Shown: positions 1 to 10,371, numbered from the stretch's first letter. The stretch: 64,000 bases of DNA from an uncultured Acidobacteriia bacterium (GCA_903925015.1 CAIYDY010000039.1:28350-92349); one strand, 5' to 3'. Program-made: numbers and translations. The notes: generated from the letters alone by a model not told the origin.

Positions 1-3000
1 GTCGACTTCACCATCGGCCTGACGGACTCCGCCGGTGTAGCCGCTACCCCCCGTCAAATCAACGGCACTGTCAGCGCCAAGGTCGCTTTCACCTGCGATA
101 ACAACAGCGGCCCGGTTTCGACGAGTGCAGCCTACACAACAACCTGTACCGTAACCGCCGGATCCGGCGTCGGGTCCTTCAATTGGTCGATCAGCGCCGG
201 AGCACTGCCTACGAACGTGACGCAGTCCGTAACCACCGGCAATTCCGTAACCTTCTCCCATGCGGCGGGCGGATCCGCCATTCCAGCCGGAGCCGCGAAT
301 TTCACGGTTCAAGTGGCGGACTCCCTCAACGTGAAGGCGACACAGGCATTTGCCAGCACGGTTACCGCCGGGCCGGTGCTGACCTGCACCAACAACTCGG
401 GCCCGGGTGAAGTCGGCATTGCCTACACCACCACCTGTTCGGTCACCACCGGGACCGGCGTTTCCCCGTACAACTTCACAGTCACAGGTACACCTCCCAG
501 CTTCCTTACCTCCAGCACCACCGCCACCAGCATCACCTTGTCCGGTACTCCGTCCGCCGTGTCAGCAGCGGCAAACTATGCGGTCGTTGTGACTGACACA
601 ACCACGCCCACTGCCGCCACCGCCAGCAAGTCGTTCACCTCCACCGTGGTGGCCACCTCGGCCTTCACCTGCACCAAATCCTCAAGCTTCCTTGCGGATT
701 TGGGCGCCACCTACTCCAACACCTGCACCGTTACCGCCAATACCGGCGTGGGCCCCTACAATTGGTCCATCAGTGCCGGTGCGCTTCCGGGTGGCCTGAC
801 GCTGTCGGCAACAACCGGCACCAGTGTGACGATCTCAGGCACCCCCCTCGCTGCGGGCGCCGCATCCTTCACCCTGCAAATGGCGGATTCGCTGAGCTCC
901 ACGTCGACCTCGGCTTTTTCCGGCACCATCCAACGCGCGCCGCTTTTCACCTGCACGAACAATAATGTGCCGGCGGAAATCGGGGTTGCCTATACCTCCA
1001 CTTGCACGTTGACCAGTGGCACGGGCACGTCCCCGTATGCCTGGTCCATCACCGGGATCGGCCTGCCCGCCGGTGTCACTTCCACCACGACGGCGAATTC
1101 CATCACCATCGCCGGTACTCCGGTCGGGACCGGCGGCAGCGCCAGCTACACTGTTCAACTGATCGACGGCTCGGGCGGTCTGGCGAGCCAGCCGTTCTCA
1201 GGCACTGTTGCGTCGGCACCGGCCTTCACCTGCACCAACAGCAACACCCCGACCAAGGCCGGACTCAACTACACAACGACCTGCACCGTCACCAGCAATA
1301 CCGGTTTCGGGCCCTTCGGGTGGTCCATCAGCGCGGGAGCCCTCCCCGCCGGTGTCACCCTTACAACGACAGCGACCTCGGCCACCTTGAGCGGGACGCC
1401 GACGTCCACCGGCGCAACCTCCTATACCCTGCTCTTGACAGACTCCGCCGCGATGACAGCCAACAAGGTCTTCATCGGAACCATTGCGGCCGCAGCATTT
1501 ACTTGCAACAACTACAACACGCCGCTCGAAGTCGGACTCGCCTATAGCGTTACATGTACCGCGAATTCCATCGGAGCCTCGGCACCCTACGCTTGGGTTG
1601 TCAACGGCGGGTCCCTTCCAGCCGGCATCACTTCCTCCACCAACTCCAACTCGATTACACTGACCGGTCCCGCCACCACCGCCGGTGCGGCAGCCTTTAC
1701 CATTCAAATGACCGACGGCGGCTCCGTGGTTACCCAGCGCCCGTTTGCCGGTACCGTCGCTCCCGCACTGGCGTTTACCTGCACCAACAACAACGGACCT
1801 ACCGCAGTTGGGGCCGCCTATACGACCACTTGTACTGTTACAGGTGGCACCGGCGTCGGCCCGTACGGTTGGTCGACGATCGGTGGTGGCACGTCCATGC
1901 CCGCCGGGATGACGTTCACCACCAACGGCACCAGCAGCACCCCTGTCACGGCTGTCACCCTGGCGGGACCGGTCACCGCGTCCGGCACCGCGAATTTCAA
2001 TCTCCTGCTGGTTGACACCGCAGGTGCCTCGGTCTCGAAAAACTTCAACAGCACCGTGGTTCCCGCCCCCGCATTCACTTGCGGCAATAGTGGCGGGCCT
2101 GTTGAGGTCGGTGTCGCATACTCGAACACCTGCACTTTGACCAGCGGCACCGGAACCAGTCCATACACGTTCTCGATCACAGGCACGGTGCCGACCGGGG
2201 TTACCAGCGTGGTTGGTGCCACAACCGTCACATTCTCCAACTCGCCAACGCTTGCCGGTCCGTACAGCTATTCGGTGAAGCTGGTGGATTCACTCGGCGG
2301 AACTGCCGCCCAGGCCTTTGTTGGCAATGTGGCCGCGCTCCCGGTGATTACTTCCGTATCTCCGCTTCCCGCAGCCACCGGTGGAAGCCCGTACGTCCTC
2401 CAGTTGACCGCTACAGGCGGTGTTCCAGCGGGCTACGTTTGGTCGGTGACCGGTCTTCCCGCTTGGGCGTCTTTCAACCCGAGTACGGGTGTGATCAGCG
2501 GAACCCCGCTTTCGGCCATTCCAAGCAATCTGACCATCTTGCTGAACGATGGACTCAAAACCGCCACGCAGGTGAACGCAATCCTGCCGGTCAACGGCCC
2601 CACTGGCCAGACCTGGACCCAACTCACCCCAGCCGGTGGTGCGCCCCAACCGCGCGGCGGCCAGGTGTCCGCCTTTGACCCCGCCACACGCCAGATGCTG
2701 ATCTTTGGCGGTACCGGTGTGGGCGGCTTCCTGAACGACCTCTGGTCCTACAACGCTGCGGGAAACACGTGGATTTCCCTGGTCCCCAGCGGAACTGCCC
2801 CCGCAGCCAGGAGCCAAGCCTCCGCCGTTTACGACTCGGTTACGGCGAATATGACCCTGTTCGGTGGCCAAACCGGACCGACCACTTGCGGCAACGATAC
2901 TTGGCGGCTGGCCAATGCCAACGCTGCCGCCGGAACGCCGGTATGGCTCCAAATGTCCCCGACCGGAACGGCACCCGCCGCCCGCCAAGGCCATGGTGCG

Positions 3001-6000
3001 GCTTACGATCCCAACACCAACCGCATGTTGGTCTTCGGCGGAGACAGCTGCACAGGCACCCAGTTCAACGACGTCTGGGTCTTGTCGAACGCCAACGGAA
3101 CAGGCGGCACCCCCGCATGGACCCAGCTTTCCCCCACCGGAACCGCACCCACCACCCGTACATTTTCCAGTGCCGTCTATGATCCTGCGGCCAACAAGCT
3201 CGTCCTGTTCTCAGGCTTCGGCTCATCCGTGGCCGATACCGACGTGTGGACCCTTTCCAATGCCAATGGCGTAACAGGGACTCCGGCATGGACCAAGACC
3301 ACTCCAACTGGCGGTCCGCTCTACGCCCGTGACGCCCACACCGCCATACTGGACACCACGAACAGCCGGATGACCATCTTCGGCGGGTCTGCCAATACGA
3401 CGGGTGGACCAACCTCCGATACCTGGGTGCTCGCCAATGCCAACGGCGCTGCGGCCCAGACTTGGACCCAACTCGCTCCACAGGGCACAATTCCCGCCCC
3501 CCGGTACCTGCATTCCGCCGCGTTCGACGGCAACCAGATGATCGTTTTCGGCGGTACATCCGGCTCCACCCTCTTCAACGACCTGTGGACTCTGAGCGAC
3601 TCCAACGGTCTGGTGACCGTCACCGGCCTAAATCCCGGATTTTTCACGAGCGGAGGTACGGCATTCACCCTGACTATCTCTGGCCAAGGGTTCGTGCCTT
3701 CCTCATTGGTCTTCTGGAACGGCGTTGCGGTGCCGACCACCTACGTGAGCGAGAACCAACTGACTGCTGCCGTACCCGCAACCAATCTTGTCGCTGCGGG
3801 GAATGTTGCCATTTTGGTTGCCAATCCCGGCAACAATATTTCCACTGTCTACAACACGATCATTCTGCCTGGCTCCAGCGGTGGTGGCACCGGTGGCGGC
3901 GGAGGTGGTGGTGGCGGCAGCCCGCAGGGGGACGGGACATCCTCTTCCGTTTCGCCCACTACTTTGTCCTACACGCTTCCCTCGGGCCCGGTCACCGGCA
4001 GCCAAACGGTGACATTGACGTATAGCTCGCCCAAGCCGGATATCCCGACTTACTCGGCTGGAGCGGTTCTTTCCGCCGGTTCGGGATGGCTGCGCATCTC
4101 GCCCGCCACGGGCACCATGACCCAGACATCCACCAGTGCGCCCTATACGTTCCAAGCCACGATGCAGGTTCTCGTGGATCCGACAGGTATTTCATCCGGT
4201 TCCAGCTATTCCGGAACCGTGAATTTCCTGGTTGTCAACTCCATCTCCTCCGTCGCGGTGACGATGAACGTTACCGACCCGCAGGTTTCGGTGCCATCCG
4301 TGACCATCTCGGGAACCTTGGGCCAAGCTCTTTCGGGAGCGGTTGCACCGGTGGGAGGCACGGGTCCCTACACTTGCGCGCTGGTCAGCGGCAACCTCCC
4401 GACTGGGGTTTCCGTGCGCCAGGATTGCACGGTCGGCGGCACGCCATCCGCAGCCGGGAATTTCGCCGTCACGGTCCGCGCTACTGACGCCACCCAGACC
4501 AAGGGCACCGGTGTGGTGAACATCTCGATTCTCGGGATCACAACCACATCGCTGCCGCCCGTTTCGACCAACGTTGCCTACACGGCATCCGTCGCGGCGG
4601 CAGGCGGCCAGCCCCCCTATTCGTTCACAGCCTCCGGTCTGCCCCAGGGACTTTCCATGAACGGTTCGGGCACCATCACCGGTACCGTCACCACGGCTCC
4701 CGCCAGCACGCCGCTTGCCTCGGTAACGGTTACGGATGCCGTCGGTCTCAGCACTTCGGCCAGCTTTAAGCTCACCGTTACGGCTCCCGGTCCGCTCGCC
4801 CTGCCGACTCCGACGCTCTCAGACGCAGGCATCGGGGTTCTCTACACCCAAAGCTTGACTGCGACCGGGGGTACCCCGCCGTACCAATGGCAACTCACAG
4901 GTGGCGCTTTGCCCAACGGCATGTCGCTCACCGCCACGGGTATCATCAATGGAATCCCGACCGCCGTCGGCTCATCCACTTTCACGGTCCAGGTCAAGGA
5001 CAGCGTCGGGGCCACGGTTTCGGCCCCGGCAACCTTGAACGTGCGGCCCGCAGCTCTTCAGTTGACCACCAAGTCTCCGCTGCCTTCAGGCGTGGTCGGC
5101 AACGAGTACCCCTCACAGGCCCTTTCCGCCAGCGGCGGCACGCCGCCGTACACATTCGCCATCAGCCAGGGGAATCTCCCGGTCGGTCTTACGCTTGCGG
5201 GCGGTATCATTTCCGGGACGCCCACCGTGGCGGGGGATTTCGCCATTCTTATCGGCATAAGCGACGCCGCAACGCCCGCGACCACCGGGACCGGCGGATT
5301 GGCTTTGAATATTCGCGCCAACACCACCGACTTGCTGCTCAGTACCGGCAGCATGTCGTTCACGGTCGCCACCGGAGCCACCACGCTCCCGGCTCCCCAA
5401 ACGCTGGCGGTAAAGTCGACCACTGTATCCCAGCAGATTCCGTACACCGTGACTGTGACCTCGGCATCCCCGTGGCTCAGCGTCTCCGGCGGCGGTACCA
5501 CCCCCGGACTCCTCACGGTTGCCCTCAACAGCCAAGCTGCCCAACTTCCCGCCGGTCCTTATACGGCATCCGTCACACTGTCCTGCACCTCACAGTCAGT
5601 CTGTGCCGGCAAATCCCAGAGCATGCAGGTGAGCTTGTCGGTGACCGCTCCACCGCCGGCCCTCAGTGTTGCAACCGCCATTCTGTCGATGTCCACGACT
5701 CCCCCCGCCCAGACCCAGTCTGCGGATTTGATCCTGCGAAACTCCGGCGGCGGCCTGCTCAACGTTACCGGCGCTACCTGCAACGCCACTTGGTGCAAGG
5801 CAGGCACGTTGCCCGCCCCCATTCAGGGCGGCTCCAGCTCGGCAATTGCCGTCTCAGCCGACCCGACGCAACTGGCCTCCGGCTACTACCGCACTACGGT
5901 CGACGTCACCACATCGGCCGGTACTGCCTCCGTCCCGGTGACCTTCCTTGTGGCCAAGAGCGCCACCATTTCCCTGGCCCCCGGTGCCACCCAACTCAGT

Positions 6001-7689
6001 TTGCCGCAAGGACAGCTTTCGAACAATCCGGGCGGCTCCTTCCAGATCGCGGCGGCGGGCGATGTGATCAGCTGGAACGCGGCGGTGACCGCTGGAGCCA
6101 CTTGGCTCTCGGTAACCACTCCAGCCGGTGTTTCCACGCCGCAAGGCGCTGGTACCGTGCGGTACGCTGTCAACTCAGGCAGCCTTGCCGTCGGCACCTA
6201 TTACGGCACCATTCGGGTTGACGCCGCCGGTGCCACCAATGCCCCCCAGGACTTCCAAGTGGTCTTGACGGTCAATGCCCCCAGTGACCCGGTTCGTCCC
6301 GATCCGCAACCAGCCGGACTGCTGTTCCTGACCTCTGTGGGTGCGTCCGCCCCGGCCGCCCAGGCTGTCAACGTTTTTGCCAACTCGGCAACCCCGGTGC
6401 CATATTCCACCGCGACCGATGGGCAGGCTTGGCTTACCGTTGTAGCATCCACCAACACGGCGTCGGCCACAACACCGGGTCAATCCACTGTTTCGGTGAA
6501 TACCCAGGGTTTGACCGCCGGAGTCTACCGGGGAACGGTCAGCTACTCGATGTCGGCTGCCGCAGTCCGGGCCGTCAATGTGACGCTGGTCGTCGCACCC
6601 GCCGGTGCCACGGTTAGCGGCTCCGGAACCAGCGCCACTGGACAAGGTTTGGGTTCCAGGGCCACAGGCACTTGCGCCCCGACCCAACTGATCCAAGCCC
6701 AGACCGGCCTTGTGAACAACTTCGCAGCCACTGTCGCCCGAGCCAGTCAGATCCAAGTCCGGTTGGTCAACGATTGCGGCGTATTCGTCAACAATGCACG
6801 GGTCACGGTTTCGTTCTCCAGCGGCGATCCGCAGCTCAACCTTGTGCCTCTAGATTCAACTTCCGGGACCTACTCCGGAACTTGGATTCCCCGCACTCCC
6901 GGTGCACCGGTCACCATCGATACACGGGCAGCCGCTTCCGATCTGCCAGCCTCCGACGCACTCCTCAGCGGTTCCGTTGGAGCAAACAACGGTCCACTGG
7001 TCTCGTCGGGCGGGCTTGTCAACGCGTTCGGGTCGCAATTCGGCGCAGCCCAGGCACCTGGCTCCATCATCGCGGTTTACGGGGCCAACCTCGCCTCCCA
7101 AGCCGTGGTCAATACGAATTTGCCGCTTCCCACCACCTTGGGCGGTACGTCGGTTTTGGTGGGCGGAATCCCCGCTCCCCTCTACTACGTCAGCCCCGGT
7201 CAGATCAACCTGCAGATTCCATTCGAACTCGATCCCAGCAAACGCTACCAGGTGGTGGTGAATTCGAATGCCGCGCTGGCTTTCCCCGAGCCGATCCAGC
7301 TCTCGCCCGTCGCCCCCGGCATCGCCGTTCTGGGTGATGGAACGGTGTTGGCACAGCACAGCAGCGGGCTCTTGGTGTCGCAGTCCGCTCCCGGCCAATC
7401 CGGCGAATTTCTGGTGGCCTACCTCTTGGGCCTCGGGGCCACGGATGTTCCGGTTGCTTCCGGCACGCCATCCCCCACCAGTCCACTGGCACGGCCCTCT
7501 GTCCAGCCCACGTTGACAATTGGTGGAACACAAACGCCAATCGCATTCATCGGTTTGACGCCAGGCTTGGTCGGACTCTACCAGATGAACTTCCAAGTTC
7601 CTCTAGGTCTGCCCAACGGCAATTTGCCCTTGGTTGTGACACAGGGAGGCGTTGCAACGCAGTCCGCTATATTGCCGGTTAAGAACTAA
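1..7689 (+). CDS. Giant secreted multidomain protein (Ig-like repeats, Kelch, IPT/TIG, TIGR03437 tail), 5' partial
   Basis: The reading frame is open from the first base of the window, so the start lies outside; 2562 residues are visible. In order: eight Ig-like repeats of 91-100 residues, each opening with a F-T-C-x-N type motif and a second Cys in a T-T-C motif about 15-18 residues later (to about base 2340); one He-PIG-type Ig domain; six Kelch-type repeats with I/L-F-G-G and N-D-x-W motifs (about 2608-3600), predicting a beta-propeller; an IPT/TIG domain (about 3616-3870); a glycine-rich linker (about 3871-3945); several BACON-like and Ig-like domains; and a C-terminal domain (about 6990-7689) of the Solibacter TIGR03437 type, with the usual ending on a phrase like Q-M-N-F-Q-V-P. 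The protein is almost free of charged clusters and rich in Thr, Ser, Gly and Ala, typical of secreted adhesin-like proteins. No enzyme motif is seen. Function is probably surface binding, which is inference. Confidence 0.9.
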   Translation, partial: VDFTIGLTDSAGVAATPRQINGTVSAKVAFTCDNNSGPVSTSAAYTTTCTVTAGSGVGSFNWSISAGALPTNVTQSVTTGNSVTFSHAAGGSAIPAGAANFTVQVADSLNVKATQAFASTVTAGPVLTCTNNSGPGEVGIAYTTTCSVTTGTGVSPYNFTVTGTPPSFLTSSTTATSITLSGTPSAVSAAANYAVVVTDTTTPTAATASKSFTSTVVATSAFTCTKSSSFLADLGATYSNTCTVTANTGVGPYNWSISAGALPGGLTLSATTGTSVTISGTPLAAGAASFTLQMADSLSSTSTSAFSGTIQRAPLFTCTNNNVPAEIGVAYTSTCTLTSGTGTSPYAWSITGIGLPAGVTSTTTANSITIAGTPVGTGGSASYTVQLIDGSGGLASQPFSGTVASAPAFTCTNSNTPTKAGLNYTTTCTVTSNTGFGPFGWSISAGALPAGVTLTTTATSATLSGTPTSTGATSYTLLLTDSAAMTANKVFIGTIAAAAFTCNNYNTPLEVGLAYSVTCTANSIGASAPYAWVVNGGSLPAGITSSTNSNSITLTGPATTAGAAAFTIQMTDGGSVVTQRPFAGTVAPALAFTCTNNNGPTAVGAAYTTTCTVTGGTGVGPYGWSTIGGGTSMPAGMTFTTNGTSSTPVTAVTLAGPVTASGTANFNLLLVDTAGASVSKNFNSTVVPAPAFTCGNSGGPVEVGVAYSNTCTLTSGTGTSPYTFSITGTVPTGVTSVVGATTVTFSNSPTLAGPYSYSVKLVDSLGGTAAQAFVGNVAALPVITSVSPLPAATGGSPYVLQLTATGGVPAGYVWSVTGLPAWASFNPSTGVISGTPLSAIPSNLTILLNDGLKTATQVNAILPVNGPTGQTWTQLTPAGGAPQPRGGQVSAFDPATRQMLIFGGTGVGGFLNDLWSYNAAGNTWISLVPSGTAPAARSQASAVYDSVTANMTLFGGQTGPTTCGNDTWRLANANAAAGTPVWLQMSPTGTAPAARQGHGAAYDPNTNRMLVFGGDSCTGTQFNDVWVLSNANGTGGTPAWTQLSPTGTAPTTRTFSSAVYDPAANKLVLFSGFGSSVADTDVWTLSNANGVTGTPAWTKTTPTGGPLYARDAHTAILDTTNSRMTIFGGSANTTGGPTSDTWVLANANGAAAQTWTQLAPQGTIPAPRYLHSAAFDGNQMIVFGGTSGSTLFNDLWTLSDSNGLVTVTGLNPGFFTSGGTAFTLTISGQGFVPSSLVFWNGVAVPTTYVSENQLTAAVPATNLVAAGNVAILVANPGNNISTVYNTIILPGSSGGGTGGGGGGGGGSPQGDGTSSSVSPTTLSYTLPSGPVTGSQTVTLTYSSPKPDIPTYSAGAVLSAGSGWLRISPATGTMTQTSTSAPYTFQATMQVLVDPTGISSGSSYSGTVNFLVVNSISSVAVTMNVTDPQVSVPSVTISGTLGQALSGAVAPVGGTGPYTCALVSGNLPTGVSVRQDCTVGGTPSAAGNFAVTVRATDATQTKGTGVVNISILGITTTSLPPVSTNVAYTASVAAAGGQPPYSFTASGLPQGLSMNGSGTITGTVTTAPASTPLASVTVTDAVGLSTSASFKLTVTAPGPLALPTPTLSDAGIGVLYTQSLTATGGTPPYQWQLTGGALPNGMSLTATGIINGIPTAVGSSTFTVQVKDSVGATVSAPATLNVRPAALQLTTKSPLPSGVVGNEYPSQALSASGGTPPYTFAISQGNLPVGLTLAGGIISGTPTVAGDFAILIGISDAATPATTGTGGLALNIRANTTDLLLSTGSMSFTVATGATTLPAPQTLAVKSTTVSQQIPYTVTVTSASPWLSVSGGGTTPGLLTVALNSQAAQLPAGPYTASVTLSCTSQSVCAGKSQSMQVSLSVTAPPPALSVATAILSMSTTPPAQTQSADLILRNSGGGLLNVTGATCNATWCKAGTLPAPIQGGSSSAIAVSADPTQLASGYYRTTVDVTTSAGTASVPVTFLVAKSATISLAPGATQLSLPQGQLSNNPGGSFQIAAAGDVISWNAAVTAGATWLSVTTPAGVSTPQGAGTVRYAVNSGSLAVGTYYGTIRVDAAGATNAPQDFQVVLTVNAPSDPVRPDPQPAGLLFLTSVGASAPAAQAVNVFANSATPVPYSTATDGQAWLTVVASTNTASATTPGQSTVSVNTQGLTAGVYRGTVSYSMSAAAVRAVNVTLVVAPAGATVSGSGTSATGQGLGSRATGTCAPTQLIQAQTGLVNNFAATVARASQIQVRLVNDCGVFVNNARVTVSFSSGDPQLNLVPLDSTSGTYSGTWIPRTPGAPVTIDTRAAASDLPASDALLSGSVGANNGPLVSSGGLVNAFGSQFGAAQAPGSIIAVYGANLASQAVVNTNLPLPTTLGGTSVLVGGIPAPLYYVSPGQINLQIPFELDPSKRYQVVVNSNAALAFPEPIQLSPVAPGIAVLGDGTVLAQHSSGLLVSQSAPGQSGEFLVAYLLGLGATDVPVASGTPSPTSPLARPSVQPTLTIGGTQTPIAFIGLTPGLVGLYQMNFQVPLGLPNGNLPLVVTQGGVATQSAILPVKN
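88..2343 (+). repeat. Eight in-frame tandem coding repeats of 91-100 codons
   Basis: Within the giant protein, the F-T-C-type motif recurs at bases 88, 379, 664, 946, 1225, 1498, 1774 and 2074. Successive spacings are 97, 95, 94, 93, 91, 92 and 100 codons. Each unit carries a Cys pair, a P-Y-x-W/F-S-I-type motif, a L-P-x-G-V/L-T motif and a G-T-P-like motif. The units differ at DNA level, so they are diverged rather than freshly duplicated. Confidence 0.85.
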
Positions 7690-7708
7690 CGTTCCGTCGT
7701 GTCTTCGA

Positions 7709-7748
7709 CCAGCCTCCAACTCCCAGTTCAGGGGACGTTGGAGGCTGG
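7709..7748 (+). terminator. Rho-independent terminator after the giant protein
   Basis: A perfect 12-bp inverted repeat (CCAGCCTCCAAC at 7709-7720, GTTGGAGGCTGG at 7737-7748) lies 19 bases past the stop codon and is followed on the + strand by TTTGTTTTG. Confidence 0.85.
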
Positions 7749-7840
7749 TTTGTTTTGTCCCGTCTGCATTGCCTCGGGGAAACAGTCAATTGCAATCACC
7801 CTGTAATGTGACTGGCGTACACTAAGCGCGAGTCCTCCCC

Positions 7841-10321
7841 ATGAATAGAAACACACTCGCGGCTACACTCGCTGCTGTCTGCGTCCTTGGAATCGGTTTT
7901 GCAGCCAAGACCGCCTTGGACCGGAAACATCTCCCCAACAAGCCCGATTCGACCGGCGCTGTCACCCTCCCGAACGGCTGGCGCATCACCCCTGCCGGGC
8001 GTCACATCGCCTTGCCAGGTGACCTTCCGATGAAGATGTACCCGACTGCCGACGGTAATTCCGTCATCGTCAGCACCGGCGGATACCACGATCACAGCGT
8101 CAACATCATCGATGTGAAGTCGGCTAAGATCACCTCGACACTTGACGTTGTCAAGACTTGGGACGGTATGGCCGTCGACCCGACCTCGGGGACGATTTAC
8201 CTGTCCGGCGGCGGTCACGCGATGAACGGATTTGCGGCGACACTGGCGCGGCTTGGCAACCAGTCCCCCATGAAGGAATCCATGGACAAGCCTGTCCTGC
8301 GCGTCAGCCTGAAGGACGGCAAATTGGCCGCTGCTCCGGGCTTGGGTATCGCAGGCTTGGACGAGACGAAACGCTACGTATCGGGCATTACGCTGGGGCC
8401 TGATGGTGCACTGTATGTCCTGAACATCCAGACCGACACGATCTATCGGCTTTCGGGCAAGGATTTCTCGGAACAGGCTTCGGCCAAAACCGGCTACCGC
8501 CCGCACAGCGCGGTATTTTCGCCGGACAAGAAATCTTTGGCGGTCACGTACTGGGGGGATGCCGCGGTGGGGATTCTGGACCCGGCAACCCTCAAGGAAA
8601 CGGCCCGCATCCAAGTCGGCAGCCATCCCAGCGAAATGGTCTGGGCCAAGGATGGGCGTCTGTTTGTGACCAATTCCGGGTCGAACACCGTCAGCGTGAT
8701 CTCCGGCGGCAAGGTCACGGAGAGCGTTAGAACCTCCATGGACCCGAAGGCTCCGGTTGGTTCCACGCCGAACGCCCTCGCGTTGTCGCCGGATGCCAAG
8801 ACCTTGTATGTTGCTAACTCGGACAACAACAATGTCGCGATCATCGATGTCGGCGACACCAAGGAGTCGAAGGTGGCCGGGTTTATTCCGACCGGCTGGT
8901 ACCCAACCGCGATCGCGGTCTCTCCAGACGGACGCCGCCTGTTTGTCGGCACCGGCAAGGGAATGGGGTTCCGCAACAACTTCCCCGGACAGGTCGCCGA
9001 GCAGCGCAAGGTTCCGAATCCCCAGACCCCGTACGATTACATCGGCGACGTGCTCTCCGGTGCCGTCTCGATCATTGATGTGCCGAACGCTACGCAACTT
9101 GCGGCCTACACCAAGCAGGCCATTGCGAACGTCCCGGTCCCGGCCGACGAAGTGGATTCGGCCCTCGCCGCGCGCGTTCAGCGCGACGTGTTCCCCAAGA
9201 TCAAGCACGTCCTATACATCATCCGCGAAAACAGGACCTACGATCAGGTTTTCGGAGACCTCGGGGTGGGTAACGGCGAGCCCAAGCTCACGCTCTTCGG
9301 GGAAAAGGTGACACCGAACGCACATGCCCTGACCCGGAAGTTCGTAACCTTCGACAACCTCTACTGCGACGGCGAGGTTTCCGAAGACGGCCACCAGTGG
9401 ACCAATGCCGCCTACGCCACGGACTTCAACCAAAAGGCTTGGACCAATAGCTACAGCAAGCGCGGCGAGCCTGAGGCCGACGAACGCCTGATGGACTCGC
9501 CGGCCGGCTACCTCTGGGACAACTGTGCACGGCACAATAAGACGTTCCGCAGCTATGGTGAAATGGCGAGCTTTGTGTCGACTCCCGAATCGGAGCCGAA
9601 GGTCAAAGCCACCGGATCGCTCACTGGCCATGCCTCCACGGAATGGCTTGCGGCGAAGGACAAAGGTGCCCGCGACCCTGAAAAGGCCGGGATTTTTATC
9701 AAGGAATTGAACGAGGCCGAGAAGACGGGCCAATGGCCGAACTTCATGGTGATGGCGCTTGGTGAGGACCACACCCAGGGCCTGACGCCGGGTGCGTTCA
9801 CGCCGTTCGCCCGTGTCGGCAGCAACGACCAGGCTCTGGGTATGATCGTCGATGCCGTCAGTCGCTCAAAGTTCTGGAACGAAACCGCCATCTTCGTCAT
9901 TGAAGATGATGCCCAAAACGGTCCCGACCACGTGGATGCGCATCGGACGGTTGGCTTGGTTCTTTCGCCCTGGGTGAAGCGTGGCGTGGTGGACAGCACG
10001 ATGTACACCACTTCGTCGATGGTCCGCACGATGGAACTGATCCTCGGTTTGCCGCCGATGACCCAGTTCGATGCCGCAGCCACCCCCATGTACTTCTCCT
10101 TCACGACGGATGCCAAGTCCGAGCCGATTCCCAATGTGGCCCCGAAGGTCGATTTGCTGTCCCACAACCCGGCGGCGGGTCCCGGCGCGAGGGCGTCATT
10201 GAAGCTCGACTTCTCTGACATTGACCGTGCCGACCCTGACGAGTTGAACCGGATTCTGTGGGCTGCGATTCGTCCCGGAGAGCCGATGCCCGCTCCCGTC
10301 CGCAGTGCACGGTTGCGGTAG
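7841..10321 (+). CDS. YncE-type beta-propeller fused to phosphoesterase (alkaline phosphatase superfamily)
   Basis: An 826-residue exported protein: an N-terminal hydrophobic segment (about residues 7-23) is a signal peptide or anchor. Residues about 45-430 contain YVTN/YncE-like beta-propeller repeats (for example L-Y-V-A-N-S-D-N-N-N followed by V-A-I-I-D-V). Residues about 450-790 match the phosphoesterase family that includes phospholipase C and acid phosphatases: the metal-site motif E-N-R-T-Y-D-Q-V-F-G, then N-L-Y-C-D-G-E-V, and late E-D-D-A-Q-N-G-P-D-H-V-D. The fold suggests hydrolysis of a phosphate ester in the periplasm or outside; the substrate cannot be read from the sequence. A paralogue of the same architecture sits at 60919-63354. 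No clear Shine-Dalgarno sequence precedes the ATG. Confidence 0.88.
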   Translation: MNRNTLAATLAAVCVLGIGFAAKTALDRKHLPNKPDSTGAVTLPNGWRITPAGRHIALPGDLPMKMYPTADGNSVIVSTGGYHDHSVNIIDVKSAKITSTLDVVKTWDGMAVDPTSGTIYLSGGGHAMNGFAATLARLGNQSPMKESMDKPVLRVSLKDGKLAAAPGLGIAGLDETKRYVSGITLGPDGALYVLNIQTDTIYRLSGKDFSEQASAKTGYRPHSAVFSPDKKSLAVTYWGDAAVGILDPATLKETARIQVGSHPSEMVWAKDGRLFVTNSGSNTVSVISGGKVTESVRTSMDPKAPVGSTPNALALSPDAKTLYVANSDNNNVAIIDVGDTKESKVAGFIPTGWYPTAIAVSPDGRRLFVGTGKGMGFRNNFPGQVAEQRKVPNPQTPYDYIGDVLSGAVSIIDVPNATQLAAYTKQAIANVPVPADEVDSALAARVQRDVFPKIKHVLYIIRENRTYDQVFGDLGVGNGEPKLTLFGEKVTPNAHALTRKFVTFDNLYCDGEVSEDGHQWTNAAYATDFNQKAWTNSYSKRGEPEADERLMDSPAGYLWDNCARHNKTFRSYGEMASFVSTPESEPKVKATGSLTGHASTEWLAAKDKGARDPEKAGIFIKELNEAEKTGQWPNFMVMALGEDHTQGLTPGAFTPFARVGSNDQALGMIVDAVSRSKFWNETAIFVIEDDAQNGPDHVDAHRTVGLVLSPWVKRGVVDSTMYTTSSMVRTMELILGLPPMTQFDAAATPMYFSFTTDAKSEPIPNVAPKVDLLSHNPAAGPGARASLKLDFSDIDRADPDELNRILWAAIRPGEPMPAPVRSARLR

Positions 10322-10337
10322 TTGTAGTCCCAACCCG

Positions 10338-10371
10338 AAAAGCCGCAGCCGAAATACTGGCTGCGGCTTTT
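10338..10371. terminator. Bidirectional terminator between convergent genes
   Basis: A perfect 13-bp inverted repeat (AAAAGCCGCAGCC at 10338-10350, GGCTGCGGCTTTT at 10359-10371) with an 8-base loop lies between two convergent genes. The A and T ends give a U-tract in both directions. Confidence 0.88.

Noticed and set aside
4887..6221. 444-codon frame +3 inside the giant protein
   Set aside because: His/Arg-rich out-of-frame translation of repetitive coding DNA; no start signal or domain.
7789..7796. ATTGCAAT upstream of the first phosphoesterase gene, matching the core of the 36.4-kb operator
   Set aside because: Only the 8-base core is present, without the second half-site or the 21-bp paired copy; probably chance.
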